A DNA stretch of 64,000 nucleotides from Rhynchospora pubera (GCA_028095005.1 CM051460.1:72207676-72271675); one strand, 5' to 3'; positions 40,185 through 52,368 are shown, counted from the first letter of the stretch. The notes: generated from the sequence alone by a model not told the origin. Numbers and translations are program-made.

Positions 40185-41586
40185 ACATAGCCAAATATTT
40201 CTCAATCCACTCCAAAAGATAACATAAAACTTAAAAATTTTTATGACTACAATCACTAAGGTATTCTGACATACAATTATTTGAAGAATCAGGTTCCACG
40301 AAAAAAATTATTGCTACATGCAAATTTATGCTAATTTGCTGTATCAAATTGTGCAACTGCCCAGTACCGATACAAATCAATAGCTGCAAGTAACTGAAAG
40401 AGGGGCTGTTGTGCTAGTACCAGTACCAATTGTTCGGGTACAAAATGAAAGGTGCTATATTATTAACTCTTTTATTATGTGAGGAATTCATCCCTTTCTC
40501 AATTCGTTTCAGCGATAATTATCATTGAGCTAGTTTTTCAACAGCACCTATACCAATGTCGATTAACATATTGTTATTACCCAATAATTCATAGATATAA
40601 ACTAACTAAAAGATATACCATTCTCTATTTATAAATCAAATTCCGTAACCTTCTCTAAATAAGCGCATACTCATAACTCAAAACCTGTTTTTTTCTTAAA
40701 AATTTACCAATATTAACAATGTTTAGGAGAAATTCTGTAGGAAATTGCATAAATAGAAGAAATTTTGTAAATCATTAAAAATAATTTTGTTAGTATCATG
40801 GGAGATTGAATAATATGTGAAACAAAAGCTAGTCAACAGAAGGATTGTAAAGGGCGGTATCAGACCACATATACTTCGTCCTCTATGATCTTCTAATATT
40901 TTTCCTTGAAAATGACAAAACAAATCAGAAAATTGCGAATAAGTAATCTTCAAAGACATAAAACCAAAAAAAAAAAAAAAAGCTGATTTGGGTTAACTCC
41001 TCATCAACAGCCAATGATATCCAAATTTAGCAGTCAAAAAAAAAAAAAAAACAAAAAAGAACCTAGCCATACACTTAAAATTACTCGTTAGTTGGAGACT
41101 ACGTAAACAAAACTGTATAGGAAAACAAATATTAAAAATTCAGGAGAATCGTTATACCTGAGAGCAAAGCGAAAATCTCGCTGACACTGTTTAGTCGTTA
41201 AGATGAGTGAAAATGGGAGTAGGGGTTGGGGGCGAGGTAGAGATGGCATCGGAGGAAGAGATTGGGAGCTAGTTTGAGGTAGAAGAGAGAAGATTAGGAG
41301 TTAGGAGCAGGCGAGCAGCCAACGGTGAGGAACTTTTTGGGGGGAACAGATTTAGCAGAAAAGCAATAGAGGAGGGGTCAGGGGCAGATCCGACGAGCAG
41401 TGAACCTGTGAAGGGCTTTGAGGTGGCGCGATTATGATGGAGAAGAGGAGCAGAGAGTCGGGAGGGTTGGGGGCGTGCGAGGTCGGAGAAGAGGAGCAGA
41501 GTGTCGGGAAGGGACGATTTGTCCTCTTGCTATCGAAATGGGGACCCGGGGAAGGAGCGTATCTCTACCGACTTTTTGAGGTCGAC
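40185..41586. other. Intergenic DNA
   Basis: A-runs at about 40966 and 41038. 41200-41560 is purine-rich (GAGGAG repeats); a 60-codon frame there has no motif. No gene supported. Confidence 0.45.
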
Positions 41587-41728
41587 AGAGGGCCAACGTT
41601 TGATCCGAGCCATTAGATTTAATCTCGACGGTTAAAAGTTTTCGGATCTATCAATTTAGGTTACGTACATGGGGCTCCCTTAACGATTGAGATTAGATCT
41701 AACGGTTTAGATCAAACGTTGGCCCTCT
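41587..41728. mobile_element. Small fold-back MITE, GATCCGAGCCGTT family, copy 2
   Basis: 142 bp. AGAGGGCCAACGTTTGATC (from 41587) pairs perfectly with GATCAAACGTTGGCCCTCT (to 41728). The inner arms CATTAGATTTAATCTCGACG and ATTGAGATTAGATCTAACGG match the element at 18165-18301, as does the loop CGGATCTATCAATTTAGG. Better preserved than copy 1. Confidence 0.85.
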
Positions 41729-43970
41729 ACCAACCATAAATGGTTGGCAGAAGATGTGATTCCGGAGAAACCTTGGCAGAGTGCTAACTCTCGTATCATC
41801 CGTTGGATTATGATCCAACGTAGCACTCGCAAATGAAAAAAACACGCTAAAATCCACCCTGTCCGACTGCCTTCTCTCTTCCCCGATTCCTCTTAAAAAA
41901 TAAAATCAATAAAAATATCATCCCTTCCGTTCCAGCTACCTTCCCCTCTGCCTCTGCTACACCTCCTTCCTCACCCTCTCATACTGGTGCTTTACCATTA
42001 GTGCTAGTAATAAATTGCTACCTATCTTTATAATTAACCATTTCTATTAATAAATTAGCAATAATTATGCATTTGTGCTAATAGATCCATGGATACATTT
42101 CCATGCTACTGCAATTTGAAGTTCTCCCGATTGAACTTATGCCATGTTTCTTGTATTTCAATTTCAATTTGGTGGTATTCATTGGGTCCGATTTCAAGTT
42201 ATCCCATGTCTTAATCCATTGTGGATATAGTTTATAACAGCAATTTTGCACAGTTGAAGAAACATATGACCCTTTTTGAGGATTTTAATGAGTCTATGGT
42301 TTAATGGAGACGAGAGTTTAATGGAGTCAAGCAGATAGACAGAGATGTGAGCAGATGTGCAGAGAGACAGATAGATGTGAGTTTTTCAATTTTGCGAATG
42401 TGCGCAAATTCGAGCAGAGAAAAATAGAGGATCGTACGGAGTCAAATCAACTTTTCATCTCCGTGCCTCAGTGATTTTCTTCGATTTGCTTTCATGGTGT
42501 GAGAGAGAGAGACGAGAAAAAGGGCAGCGGGTAGGAGCGAAGTTAGCGATTTATTTACCTACTCGAGCGGTCACCGTTGGATCTAATCCAACGCTCCACA
42601 ATATAGGTTGGCATTCTGCCGATCTTTTAAAGGTGGACAGAGAATACGGTCCATCGAAATGATTGCTTTAAATTCGCACAAAAAAATCACGCGGATTATA
42701 TTGTACTATAGTCTATATAGATATAGATATTGATAGATAGATACTGATTTGCCATGTTCATGGATGAGAAATGGATGGTGGTTCATTTTTAGTTATCACA
42801 AGTTCACAACAATAAGATACTTAGCACTTAGCATTAGCAGTATATAGGGTGGCTGGTTTTTAAAAAATATTTAAGCTATATAAATATTTTGAAATTTTCA
42901 AAGTAGAAAATTTGATAAAATTTAACCCTCTATAATGTGAGCATGAATATTAAATGAAATATAAAAAAATTTAGGAATAAATTCAAATACCCAAAATACC
43001 ATTCTTTTGGAATTCGTAAAACGTAAACTTAAGCGTGTAAAAATATGCTGAAAGTTCATGATAAAGATATATTCTCACTGGATTCTTAATATTTTTTAAT
43101 TATAAGCATAATATTGAATGGGAAATTGCATGAAAAAAATATATTGAGATTCTAAAAATTACGTAAAGTATTATGTAAGCTATAATTAATACCATCAGAT
43201 TACCCACAATTTATTAAGTACATATATAATATTTCATGTTGAAGTGAGGTTTGGAATATCCTCAAATAATTTAAAAATTAAAATCCATGTTCAGTAAATC
43301 TAAGAATGGATGGGACTATTAGATAGGGAATGGAGGGGTTTAGGCAAGCAACAAAATTCAGATTCGGTGTCGCGCGGCATTCTAACTGTCTGATCAAGAT
43401 CCAATGGACAAAAAAGTCCCGTGCATGTAATCTAGATTGATAGGCCCATAAAAAATGAAGCGTCCGATCAAAATCAAACGGCTCGTAGTGCGCTACACCG
43501 TATCCCGCGCTACAGTGAATCCGGATTGCAAGCAGGTTCTGTTGCTGCCCAGATATAGTATAGAAGGTTGGGGCCACCATGTGTTTGATTTTCACACTCC
43601 ACTGCATCATAGTATAGCGCGTGGGCCATAGCGAAGCCTTTCAACACGATATTCCAATGGTTAGTGTACACGTGGTGAAGTAAGGTTGATCATAATATAT
43701 TTTAAAACTATTTCTCTCAAGTGGAATCCATTCAGCTACACTTAAGAATAGTATCTATTTACCATGGATTAATATATATGTATGTATGTATATTGATGTT
43801 AATATTGATATGGATATGTGCTCTGATTATTTGTTCGTTATTTTGACATTATGATCGTTCAGTTATTTTATTACTTAACACGTTAATGAGCATATTTATT
43901 ATTAGTTTAAACTTTAGAAAGTTACAACATTTTACTTTATAAAATGAAACTTTAAAGAAAGGAAAACAAA
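41729..43970. other. Intergenic DNA with a degraded MITE
   Basis: 43385-43490 holds a degraded third GATCCGAGCCGTT-family copy (GTCTGATCAAGATCCAATGG, GTGCATGTAATCTAGATTGA, CCGATCAAAATCAAACGG). Short palindromic ATCCGTTGGATTATGATCCAACG at about 41798 and CCGTTGGATCTAATCCAACG at about 42572 may be solo arms of related elements. No gene supported. Confidence 0.5.
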
Positions 43971-43979
43971 TTTATTTTA

Positions 43980-44418
43980 GAGTAATATTCCGCTGTCACC
44001 GTTTTTGTTGTCAAAGTTGCCACAACTTCATATTTTGTCAATATTTGAAAATTTTAAAATTCAAACATTAAATTCAAATCGTTGATCTTGTTCAATTTAA
44101 TGAGCGATGTGTTTCTATATAAGTTTTAAAAAATTTGAAGTTGGTTTGACAATCGATCAAGTGACTAAATAATGAACGTTAGAATCAATCTGTCATTATT
44201 AACTAGATTCGTTCATTTATTGACCACTTGATCGAGTATCAATCTGACTTCAAATTTTATAAACCTTATATAAAAATGCATCGCTCGTTAAATTTGAACA
44301 AGATCAACGGTTTGGATTCAACGTCTGAATTTTAAAAATTTGAAATATTGATAAAATATGAAATTGTGGCAACTTATGGACTATGGCACCAAAAAATAGT
44401 GGCAGCGGAACGCTACTC
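43980..44418. mobile_element. Mutator-type fold-back MITE
   Basis: 439 bp. Ends GAGTAATATTCCGCTGTCAC and (minus strand) GAGTAGCGTTCCGCTGCCAC form inverted repeats that extend far inward, for example GTTGATCTTGTTCAATTTAA with TTAAATTTGAACAAGATCAAC. Flanks are an exact 9 bp TTTATTTTA (43971-43979 and 44419-44427), fitting Mutator-type insertion. Non-coding. Its middle is homologous to the element at 44798-45221. Confidence 0.88.
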
Positions 44419-44797
44419 TTTATTTTAAATGCTTGTTGTTGTCCGAACTTACTATTCTTGAAAATTAATTTTTAGGGACGAGATCCCTATTTTTACTAAA
44501 AAGAACTCTTCATTCTTATTTAATAAAAAGATAGACCAAAACCCTATTTGGTACTAAAAGAAACTCTTCATTCTCATGTCAGATTTTTTTTTTTGGGAGA
44601 ATTTTAGATATGCCATCCAGAACTGGAAAAATTGTGAAATTGCCACTTAATTTTTCAAGTTTTCAATTTTTCCACCCTAAATCACTGTTACCTTCTAATT
44701 TTGCCACTTTTCTTCATTTTATAAAATATTTAATATGTTTTAACATTATTGTTATAATTGTGACATTTTTACCCCCAACCCAACCCAATCGAATCTT

Positions 44798-45221
44798 GGA
44801 ACCGAATCCTCTACAGCCATAAAAAGGACTGCTCCAAGCAGTCTTTTTTATTTTCTTTAATTTTTTAAAATTATAAAACTCAAATAGAAAATTCAAACCG
44901 TTGATCTTGTTAAGTTTTATCGGCGATGCGTTTCTATATAAGTTTTATAAAATTTGAAGTTAATTTGATACTAGATCAAGTGGTCAATAAATGAACGAAC
45001 CTGGTTTAATTAATTCTAATCCGTTCATAATTTGGTCACTTAATGAAGTATCAAATAAACTTCAAATTTTATAAAACTTATATGAAAATACATCGCCGAT
45101 AAAACTTAACAAGATCAACGGTTTGGATTCTCCATTTGAATTTTATAATTTTTAAAAATTTAAAAAAATGAAAAGGACTGCTCCAAGCAGTCCTTTTTCG
45201 GACTGCTGAGGATGCGGTTCC
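44798..45221. mobile_element. Fold-back MITE nested in the MULE
   Basis: 424 bp with ends GGAACCGAATCCTC and GAGGATGCGGTTCC, flanked by the exact 10 bp ATCGAATCTT (44788-44797 and 45222-45231). Each end carries its own small hairpin GGACTGCTCCAAGCAGTCC (44826-44844 and 45175-45193). The centre (GTTGATCTTGTTAAGTTTTA, GATGCGTTTCTATATAAGTT) is homologous to the MITE at 43980-44418 although the outer ends differ. Mutator-type by target duplication length. Confidence 0.85.
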
Positions 45222-45419
45222 ATCGAATCTTACCTAACCCAACCCAGTCGAACCTAACCCATTCGAACTCTTCTCCTCTTTCGCACTCATCTTTCTCCTC
45301 TCTCGCAAGAACAGGCCGAACAAGCATAAACCCTAGCTCCAGTCATCGTACCTCCTCTTGCGACACTCTCTAATCAGCTCCAATCCAGCGCTCCTCTCTA
45401 AAACCTAAAAGCAGTTCTC

Positions 45420-46476
45420 ATGCATCGTCGTTCGAGTAGATCCGAATCTGTCTCACATTCAACGTCGTCTAGCGTCGCCCCCAGCCAAGTCGAAGTGAAG
45501 ATTTGCCTCTCGTGCCATGCCCAGACTGTGGTGTCACCGTGAGAAGCTTACGAGCAGAACTGAATCGAATCCAAATAGAGACTTCTACAAATGCTGCAAC
45601 GTGGTAAATAAATAGCATTTTTGTGCACTTCTCCTTTTCCCATGAAATTTACTTACTGATCGTCCCATGAAATTTCTACACAGTCTGATACACTTTCGAT
45701 TTAATGATTTCTCACTTTACATTCTTACATTTCCTCGTAGCATCTTTTTGGAATTTCACAATTATATCTGTTGGTTCATTCTAGCAACTGAAAGGAAAGA
45801 AATTGTATTTTCTTTTGCTATCTTGATTTAGTCTATTATGAATCAGCAAAATAATTGCTCTTCACCTGCTCATTCTGCACATTCTGATTAGAACTTTTCT
45901 ATTTTTTGTACCAATTTAGATCAATTTGTAGCAATTTAGATCAGATTAAATCTTTCAGTAATTTGTACCAATTTACCAATTTTTCTTCAATTTTTTTCTT
46001 CTTCAATTAACTCACTGGTATATCACATAAAAAAATGCATCAATGTTTTGGAAAGTGAACAGTATTGCCATGTCAGTTTCTGAAAGTGAAAAGTATTCAC
46101 AGTACTGCTAGTATTCTTATGGTTCTTTCACAAACTGAAAAGTATTTGTGCTAATCTGAAATTTAGCACTTTAAGATTCTTATCTGTCTTTTCTTTCATT
46201 CTGTCTTTTTCTTTTTTTCTTCAAAAGAGTACTAGGTGCAAATTTTGGAAGTGGGCTAATGAGTATGAGAGTTATGCAACAAACCCAAATACAAATGTTG
46301 TTCTATCTCTCAACTCTGAGCAACTTGCTACACGAGAAGCTCAAATGGAGATTCTGACTGATCAATTTAACAAGAAATATCGATATGATGAGCAGCAAAT
46401 TGAAGCACTAGTTGCTTCACTGGATAAGATTAAATTACTTAATGGTATAAGTGCAATTGTGATTGTTACTCTTTAA
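45420..46476 (+). pseudogene. GRF-type zinc-finger protein gene, frameshifted
   Basis: Two exons, about 45420-45603 and 46228-46476, joined by a GT-AG intron. Exon 1 starts at an ATG with a Ser/Arg-rich leader (HRRSSRSESVSHSTSSS), then needs a frame change to read EDLPLVPCPDCGVTV and another to read SRTESNPNRDFYKCCN. Exon 2 reads CKFWKWANEYESYATNPN, a helical segment ELATREAQ-like, and a short hydrophobic tail ISAIVIVTL before TAA. Order and spacing (CPDCG, NPNRDFYKC, CKFWKW) match the GRF zinc finger followed by coiled coil and membrane tail, known in many plant proteins. AAACCCTAG occurs in the leader near 45330. Two frameshifts in exon 1 indicate a captured, dead copy inside the MULE; sequencing error is the alternative. 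Confidence 0.75.
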
Positions 46477-47496
46477 TTTATGGTGATTGGTTGTACTTTG
46501 TTCTTTTAGCTGATGAATTGTAATGGATTTGTATTGTAGTGGATTAGGTTAGATTAGATTAGCTGATGGATTGTAATGGATTTGTATATTTTGGATGAAT
46601 GCATTGTTATCTCTTTATCTCTCCCTCATATGACTCAGTTCCATTTGTTTTGTGTTTTTTAAGCCTTTGGCTTTACAAAATAACTGGACTAGTTAGTTGG
46701 GCAGGTTACTCCAGTCTAACTTTTGTTTGCTCTCAAGTGAACTCCTGACTGCTGTACCAGTAACAACCTTTTAAAACTTTTAATTTAATTATTTAATACA
46801 GATGGCCAAGTTTCAGAGGTGCAAATTTTAGATAAACATTGTTTGTTTTGAGTGTCACAGTCCAATAACTAACTAAAAGTAACCAATATGTACCAGTGCA
46901 CATGATTGGTACCACTATTTGTTACATGTTACGTGTACCAGTATTTGTTACATGTTATGTGTACATACGTTGGTCTCCATAAAACATGTTATGTGTATAT
47001 ACGTTGGTCTCCATAAAAATGAATACAGGTACCATGTGCAATTACAAAATAGAAAAGAAAAGCAGATTAACTTAACAAAATAAAATAAAAATAAAATAAA
47101 GAAAGCATCATTGCATGACAATAAGATAAGAGAATAAAAGCATCTTGAATAAAAAAATACAGGTACCATGTACCATGCGCAATTACAAAAATAAAAGCAT
47201 CTCTTACAACATCATTGCTTCAAATAATAGTATTTGGTAAATTAACTAACTAATCAAAAGTTATAGTATCATCATTGCATCAAATAGACATGATCATCAT
47301 CATCAAATAGTTTGCCCTTCCCTAATATCCTGAATTGCATTTGCAGCCTTGGTATTCTTTGGCCTTCTCTTCCTACAATACAAAATAAAAAAATGATGCT
47401 TTGCTTTGCTAGAAACAGTATGTTGCTTGCTTTGATAAGGAACGGTATGATGCTTTGCTACAAACAGAAGTCACAATTTATTCAACATATCAGATT

Positions 47497-47840
47497 TTAA
47501 CAATGCATGTCAATGAATTGAACAACAAAATGCTTTGCTACATACCTCTTTCTATTTCTTTTGTTGTCACTAACAACGACATCGACTGGTTCCTTGCACG
47601 TCCTTGCTTGATGGCCAAATCTTTTGCACCTCTTACATTGTTGTTTCCTTGTACCCAATTCTAACACACCCGGAATCCTTTCTTTTCGAGGTCTTCCACT
47701 TGACCTTTTCATTTTAGGTGGATTAACTACAAATCCAGGATCAGAATTGAGCCACCTTGATTTATCACCTATGGGCATTAGATACAAATCTGCATTTTTT
47801 AGCTTCAAGTTAAACACAAATTTTTGAACTGAAACAATAA
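47497..47840 (-). pseudogene. MULE transposase, C-terminal exon remnant
   Basis: Reading right to left, after a likely acceptor (TTGTTTCAG near 47830), the frame gives PIGDKSRWLNSDP, NPPKMKRSSGRPRKERI and the zinc knuckle CKRCKRFGHQARTC (C-x2-C-x4-H-x4-C, about 47594-47637). This is the standard C-terminus of plant MULE (MURA-like) transposases: a W-containing turn, PP...GRPRK...RI, then CCHC. The DDE core, normally several hundred residues upstream, is absent between here and the right end. It runs tail-to-tail toward the GRF relic. Confidence 0.8.
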
Positions 47841-48420
47841 CTAAGTAATTTGCTGTGACCAATATAAAATTTTTAAGTAATTTGCATGGTTCAATTTCTG
47901 ACATTGGTAACAGTGTATAAACCAAAATCAATTATGGTTGAACCAATCGGTAGTAAGCAGTAAGCAATAAATAATTTCGAAAGAAAATACAAACATAGAA
48001 TAATATACAAACATGGAGCAGTAAGGTGTATTGTGAAACTCGACCAGTAAGGTGTATTATGAAATAAAGGTGTATTGTGAAATAACTAATTTCATTTCCA
48101 TTTCTATGTGTTGGGGAATGGTTCAAGTTGGAAAATAAACCATGTATTTTGAACTTATCGGCTTTGGGTGGAAATAAGTCAAAACATTAGATAGATATCA
48201 TAGTGTGCTTTGTATCTTTCTGGTAGGGAAGTTGTATCTAAACGTAGGTTAAAATACGAGAGATTGAAGTGCGAGAGTATTTAAGTACGAGAGATTGTAT
48301 CTAAACGTAGGTTAAAGTACGAAAGTATACCTGGATTGAAGTACGAGAGATTGAAATGCGAAATAGGACTAGATCTGGTGCGCGAGCATAGAGAGAGTAG
48401 AGAGAGTAGCTGAGCGCCTG

Positions 48421-48560
48421 AGGCCTGAGCGGAGAGGAGGCGGAATCGTGCTGAGGCTTGAGCGCCGGAGGAGAGAGGAGGCGGAATCGTGCTGAGGCAC
48501 GAGACGAGGCGGAATCGTGCTGAGGCGCCTGAGCGAAGAGGAGGCTGAATCGAGTTGAGT
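48421..48560 (+). repeat. Short tandem repeats near the MULE right end
   Basis: GAGGCGGAATCGTGCTGAGG recurs at about 48436, 48477 and 48513, with a weaker fourth copy near 48540. Upstream, 48240-48360 repeats GTACGAGAGATTG and TATCTAAACGTAGGTTAAA. Subterminal repeats of this kind are common in plant DNA transposons. Confidence 0.7.
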
Positions 48561-48929
48561 CGCGAGAGAGAAGAGAGAGGTTTATCTAGGGTTCATCTTT
48601 TTCCTAGAGAAGAAGAAACGAAGAGAGGATCGAGTCGAAGTCGCAGAGGTTGGATTTGTTGGTTAGGTCCACTGTTTACTCGACTCATTCTGATCCATGG
48701 GCAAAATCGTCATAATTTTCTATTTTTATTATTATACAGCTCAAAATATTATAAAAGAATACATGGTGGCATTTTCAGAAGAAATTTGAAATTTAGGGTG
48801 GTAAAATTGAAAACTTGAAAAATTGGATGGCAATTCCATAATTTTGCCAGTTCTGGGTGGCATATCCAAAATTCTCCCTTTTTTTTTTCATTGTTGTAAT
48901 ACTTGCTCTTTCTTTTAGTCCGTCTCGTG

Positions 48930-49288
48930 CATTAATTTGAACTCTTCTCTCAGGCCAAACAAAGGAAATGAAAAGGTAATTCAAGGATAAATCAACGCTT
49001 CTTTTTGAAGTAATGTAAGAAGTACGCATCATCTTTCTTTTTGATTTTATGCTTTCATGAAGCAATTTTGAAGAACTCAATGCATCATTCTTTAATTATA
49101 ATCTAAAGCATTAATTTGAACTCTTCTCTCAGGCCAAACAAATGAAATGAAAAGGTAATTCAAGGATAAATCAACGCTTCTTTTTGAAGTAATGTAAGAA
49201 GTACGCATCATCTTTCTTTTTGATTTTATGCTTTCATTTAAGCAATTTTTGAAGAACTCAATGCATCATTCTTTAATTATAATCTAGG
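48930..49288 (+). repeat. Tandem duplication, 179 bp unit
   Basis: CATTAATTTGAACTCTTCTC through CTTTAATTATAATCTA occurs at 48930 and at 49109, two adjacent units with only a few differences (one base near AAACAAAGGAAATG and small indels near the end). Very recent. It starts 52 bp outside the MULE right end. Confidence 0.92.
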
Positions 49289-51371
49289 AACACATTTATT
49301 GTTGATATTACGAGCAGAGGGCCGGCTAAACAGACAGAAACATGTATAAGATAACAAAAATACATAATAATATATAGATAAGGAATATATAACAAGAATG
49401 GACCGTTCCTCTGTTTTATTATTCTTCATTTAATTGGTCAAAATAACCATCTCAGAAGCAATGTTAAATGACAGATATATTTTTCCCATAGACTTGCCCA
49501 GTATATAGACATTCGTATTAAATTCAATTTACTAAAGGATGCAAATGGGGAAAAAAATAGAGCATATATAATTTTCTATTTCTATTTTCCGTAGGAAATT
49601 CCTCAATTATTCTATTATTATTCTATAAATTAATATATACCACTCCATGAAATATACCAGATGTTACAACACCAACTTTTCTCGAACTAGCAAGTTATAA
49701 ATTATCACCTGACTTGTGATATTCGCTTACAGTACTGTTAATCTTGAATATGAAAAATTAATCAACCTTGCAATTGATGACAATATTATTTGTCCTTGTG
49801 ACTATGGCGGCTTTAACAACATGGCACACTAATAATCTTGACTTTTCCACACTTATTTCCAGTATTATGAAAGTATATCATAATTATTTATTCGATTTAA
49901 ATTTTAGAATTTGAGAATTGTACGTATTATTAGCTAATCTTTGAAAGATTGAAAGTAATCAATATGTACGATTTTCTTGTTATAAACAATAAAATTTGTG
50001 TAGTCATAATATTCGTTCTGAATCGGGCCTATTAATTTCAATTTAAATATTTAATTCACTGATATTAAGGACCTAATTGTTCTCCAAAAACATAAGTCAT
50101 CGGCGCTTTTCAAGTGACTTTTAATATAATTATTAATTATAAAGACGAATTTAAAAACATAGTTCCAAATTTTCTAACTAGCTAGATAAATTTTGATCTA
50201 TGACTATTTTTGAAATTAGTATTATAGATAAAAGTCTCTTTTAATTTAATGAATTTGGAACCCGAATTTAGTTGATTTTATGGTTTTATATGAACTTACT
50301 TTTGAAATAAAATATGTTTTTATATATATTTTTTCAGATTTTAAAGGTATTAAATATATATATTAATATATGTTTTTCGTGAAAAAAATTGGAATTACAA
50401 GCTATCTGATTCATTTGATTATGCATCGTGGACCAACCATATAAGTCCAAATGTGATTCTAATTTTTAGAACCATGAGGATAAGCAAGCACTCTTTTATT
50501 AAGATTTATAGAAGTAGTCTTGGTACAAGGACGTCAAAACAAACAGGTATTCTGCAAAAACACATTAATAATAACAAGAACAAATATGTTTAATCTGTAA
50601 TAACTTGTAACATTTTTTGCCATTAAACATGAAAAAGGACTATAATAAAGAAATATCTTAATCGGACACAAGAGGGATTGGATGAGATTAGTTTTGAACA
50701 AATTTCTTCGGAGGAATTAGTGAGGAAATGGAAAAGGAGTATATTACCACTCATTTCACAGTAAAAAAAATCGAACAATTGTCTTAGATATTTTAGTTAG
50801 CAAGTAACTACTTATTAGTACGAATATTGATGCATCAACACGAGTTTTCATGAGTCAATTAATTGTACTAAAAGTATGAATGTATAAATTATAATTAGTG
50901 CATTATTTATATACTTAGCAAATGTCAAATATGCAAAAGGTATAAATTTAATTTTCGAGAAGATCTACATACAAATACAAAAAATATAAAAAAAAGGTAT
51001 AAACACAAAAGGTTTACAATCATGGTGGCAGTTTTTAGGGGAAATGCGTTGGGGATCAATAGTTTTCTTGAAAGAAGAAGAAAAATAAAAACTCAATTAA
51101 TTCAGTGTTGTGACTTTTGGTTTGAGAAATGTTCTTCCCACTTCTAAGAAAGTATTGAAGATATTATCTATATAAATGCTCCTTTGAGGCTTGCCTTTAG
51201 GATCAAGCCATTAAGAGGAAACAAATTTCTAGTTATTTATGGTACGTCTTGTTTCTTTTTTTTTTTTTTCTTTTTTTTGAAGATGATGGTACGTCCTGTT
51301 AACCTCCTTTTATTTAGTGACTAGATATAGGGCAATCACACACACACGCACCCTTCCCCTTCCCCTGCATT

Positions 51372-51406
<35 letters not shown>

Positions 51407-51855
51407 TTTTTGTTTGGAAGAACTTCCCTTGCATTTAGTGTATCAGGTATGAATAGTGAATACTGAATACATTAGTTTCATTAATTCCTGTAGTTTTTAC
51501 TCTGAAGACACGCTGCACTCTATCAAGCGTGTATCGTACAAAATTAGTTTCAACAATTAATTTCCTGATCATTAATTCCACTCAACACCATTAATTTGTA
51601 GTTTATTATATCTTTTGTACGTTTGATGGTTCATGTTTCTCAAAATCAACTCAATATAGTAAGAAAAACAGTATCGATCAATTAATTATATATAATATGA
51701 TTATCTACTTATAAAAATAAGAATCACCAATATTGCGGTTTCACGAAAATTAAATTAATAAACGAAGACATGAAATTTGCATCTCTGTACTCATACTTGA
51801 TCAATTTATTATTGTTATGTTTTTTCTTCGCTAGGGATCCTGATCATCTGCTAGC
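49289..51855. other. AT-rich intergenic DNA
   Basis: No gene supported. There is an imperfect CA tract at about 51342 and the TTTA microsatellite listed separately. Confidence 0.5.
51369..51411. repeat. (TTTA)n microsatellite
   Basis: About ten TTTA units. Confidence 0.95.
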
Positions 51856-51873
51856 TTGAGCATCAAATATCCT

Positions 51874-52368
51874 ATGGCAGACCCTACGTCATTAGCTTTG
51901 AGTTTGACCCCGCAGTTTGTATCAGGGCTTATTAAGGCGATTAGGTATTTGCTAGAGAGAACCGACGGCACTATTGAGGAGCAGTTCAGACAAGACCTTA
52001 CATCAGCACAAATTAATCTGGGCCTGCTCTATCAAATTCTTGTAGAGATCGAGATCAATCACCGCAACGACATACCCGTTGGTATTAAACCCTGGGTGGT
52101 GGAAGCATCAAATCTAGTTTCAGAAACTACGGAACTACTTGGAACGATAGAAAACAACAACAAGGAAAAGAAGCTTTCCCTGTCCAGACTATGGTCAAAC
52201 AAGCTTCATTACAGCAATGAGGATGCTCGCCAATTAAATAATTTGAAGGTGAGGCATGACAATATTCTCAATCGATATCCAGCAGTCCGTAATTTGCTCG
52301 ATGATTATGCGAACAAAAAAAAAAACTTTGAAAATGAAAGATACAGCGAGCATAAAAGATACAGCTAG
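51874..52368 (+). CDS. Unrecognised helical protein, truncated by TAG
   Basis: ATG at 51874 opens a 164-codon frame (MADPTSLALSLTPQFVSGLI at the start). The upstream TTG at 51856 is in frame but not a plausible start. The protein is predominantly helix-like with charged and leucine-rich stretches (LLYQILVEIEINHRND, ETTELLGTIENNN, LNNLKVRHDNILNRY) and no signal peptide or catalytic motif. The family is not recognised; a resemblance to helical N-terminal domains of plant immune receptors is only a guess. The stop TAG (52366-52368) follows a short internal duplication, AAGATACAGC-GAG then AAGATACAGC-TAG. The same frame continues for 28 more codons as LGQAIDIFKVTVSYIKD... to TAA, so the stop looks secondary. 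Confidence 0.6.
   Translation: MADPTSLALSLTPQFVSGLIKAIRYLLERTDGTIEEQFRQDLTSAQINLGLLYQILVEIEINHRNDIPVGIKPWVVEASNLVSETTELLGTIENNNKEKKLSLSRLWSNKLHYSNEDARQLNNLKVRHDNILNRYPAVRNLLDDYANKKKNFENERYSEHKRYS

Larger units (their letters stand above)
44595..48878. mobile_element. Mutator-like element (MULE) with long terminal inverted repeats
   Basis: 4284 bp. The left end 44595 onward (GGGAGAATTTTAGATATGCC, ACCCTAAAT at about 44680) matches the reverse complement of the right end (to 48878; GGCATATCCAAAATTCTCCC) over about 90-115 bp with about 90% identity, including AATTTTTCAAGTTTTCAATT. Both flanks are runs of at least nine T (44584-44594 and 48879-48888), compatible with a 9 bp duplication. Inside are a broken GRF zinc-finger gene (+), the final exon of a MULE transposase (-) and a nested MITE. 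No catalytic transposase core is visible, so the copy is non-autonomous. Confidence 0.88.
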
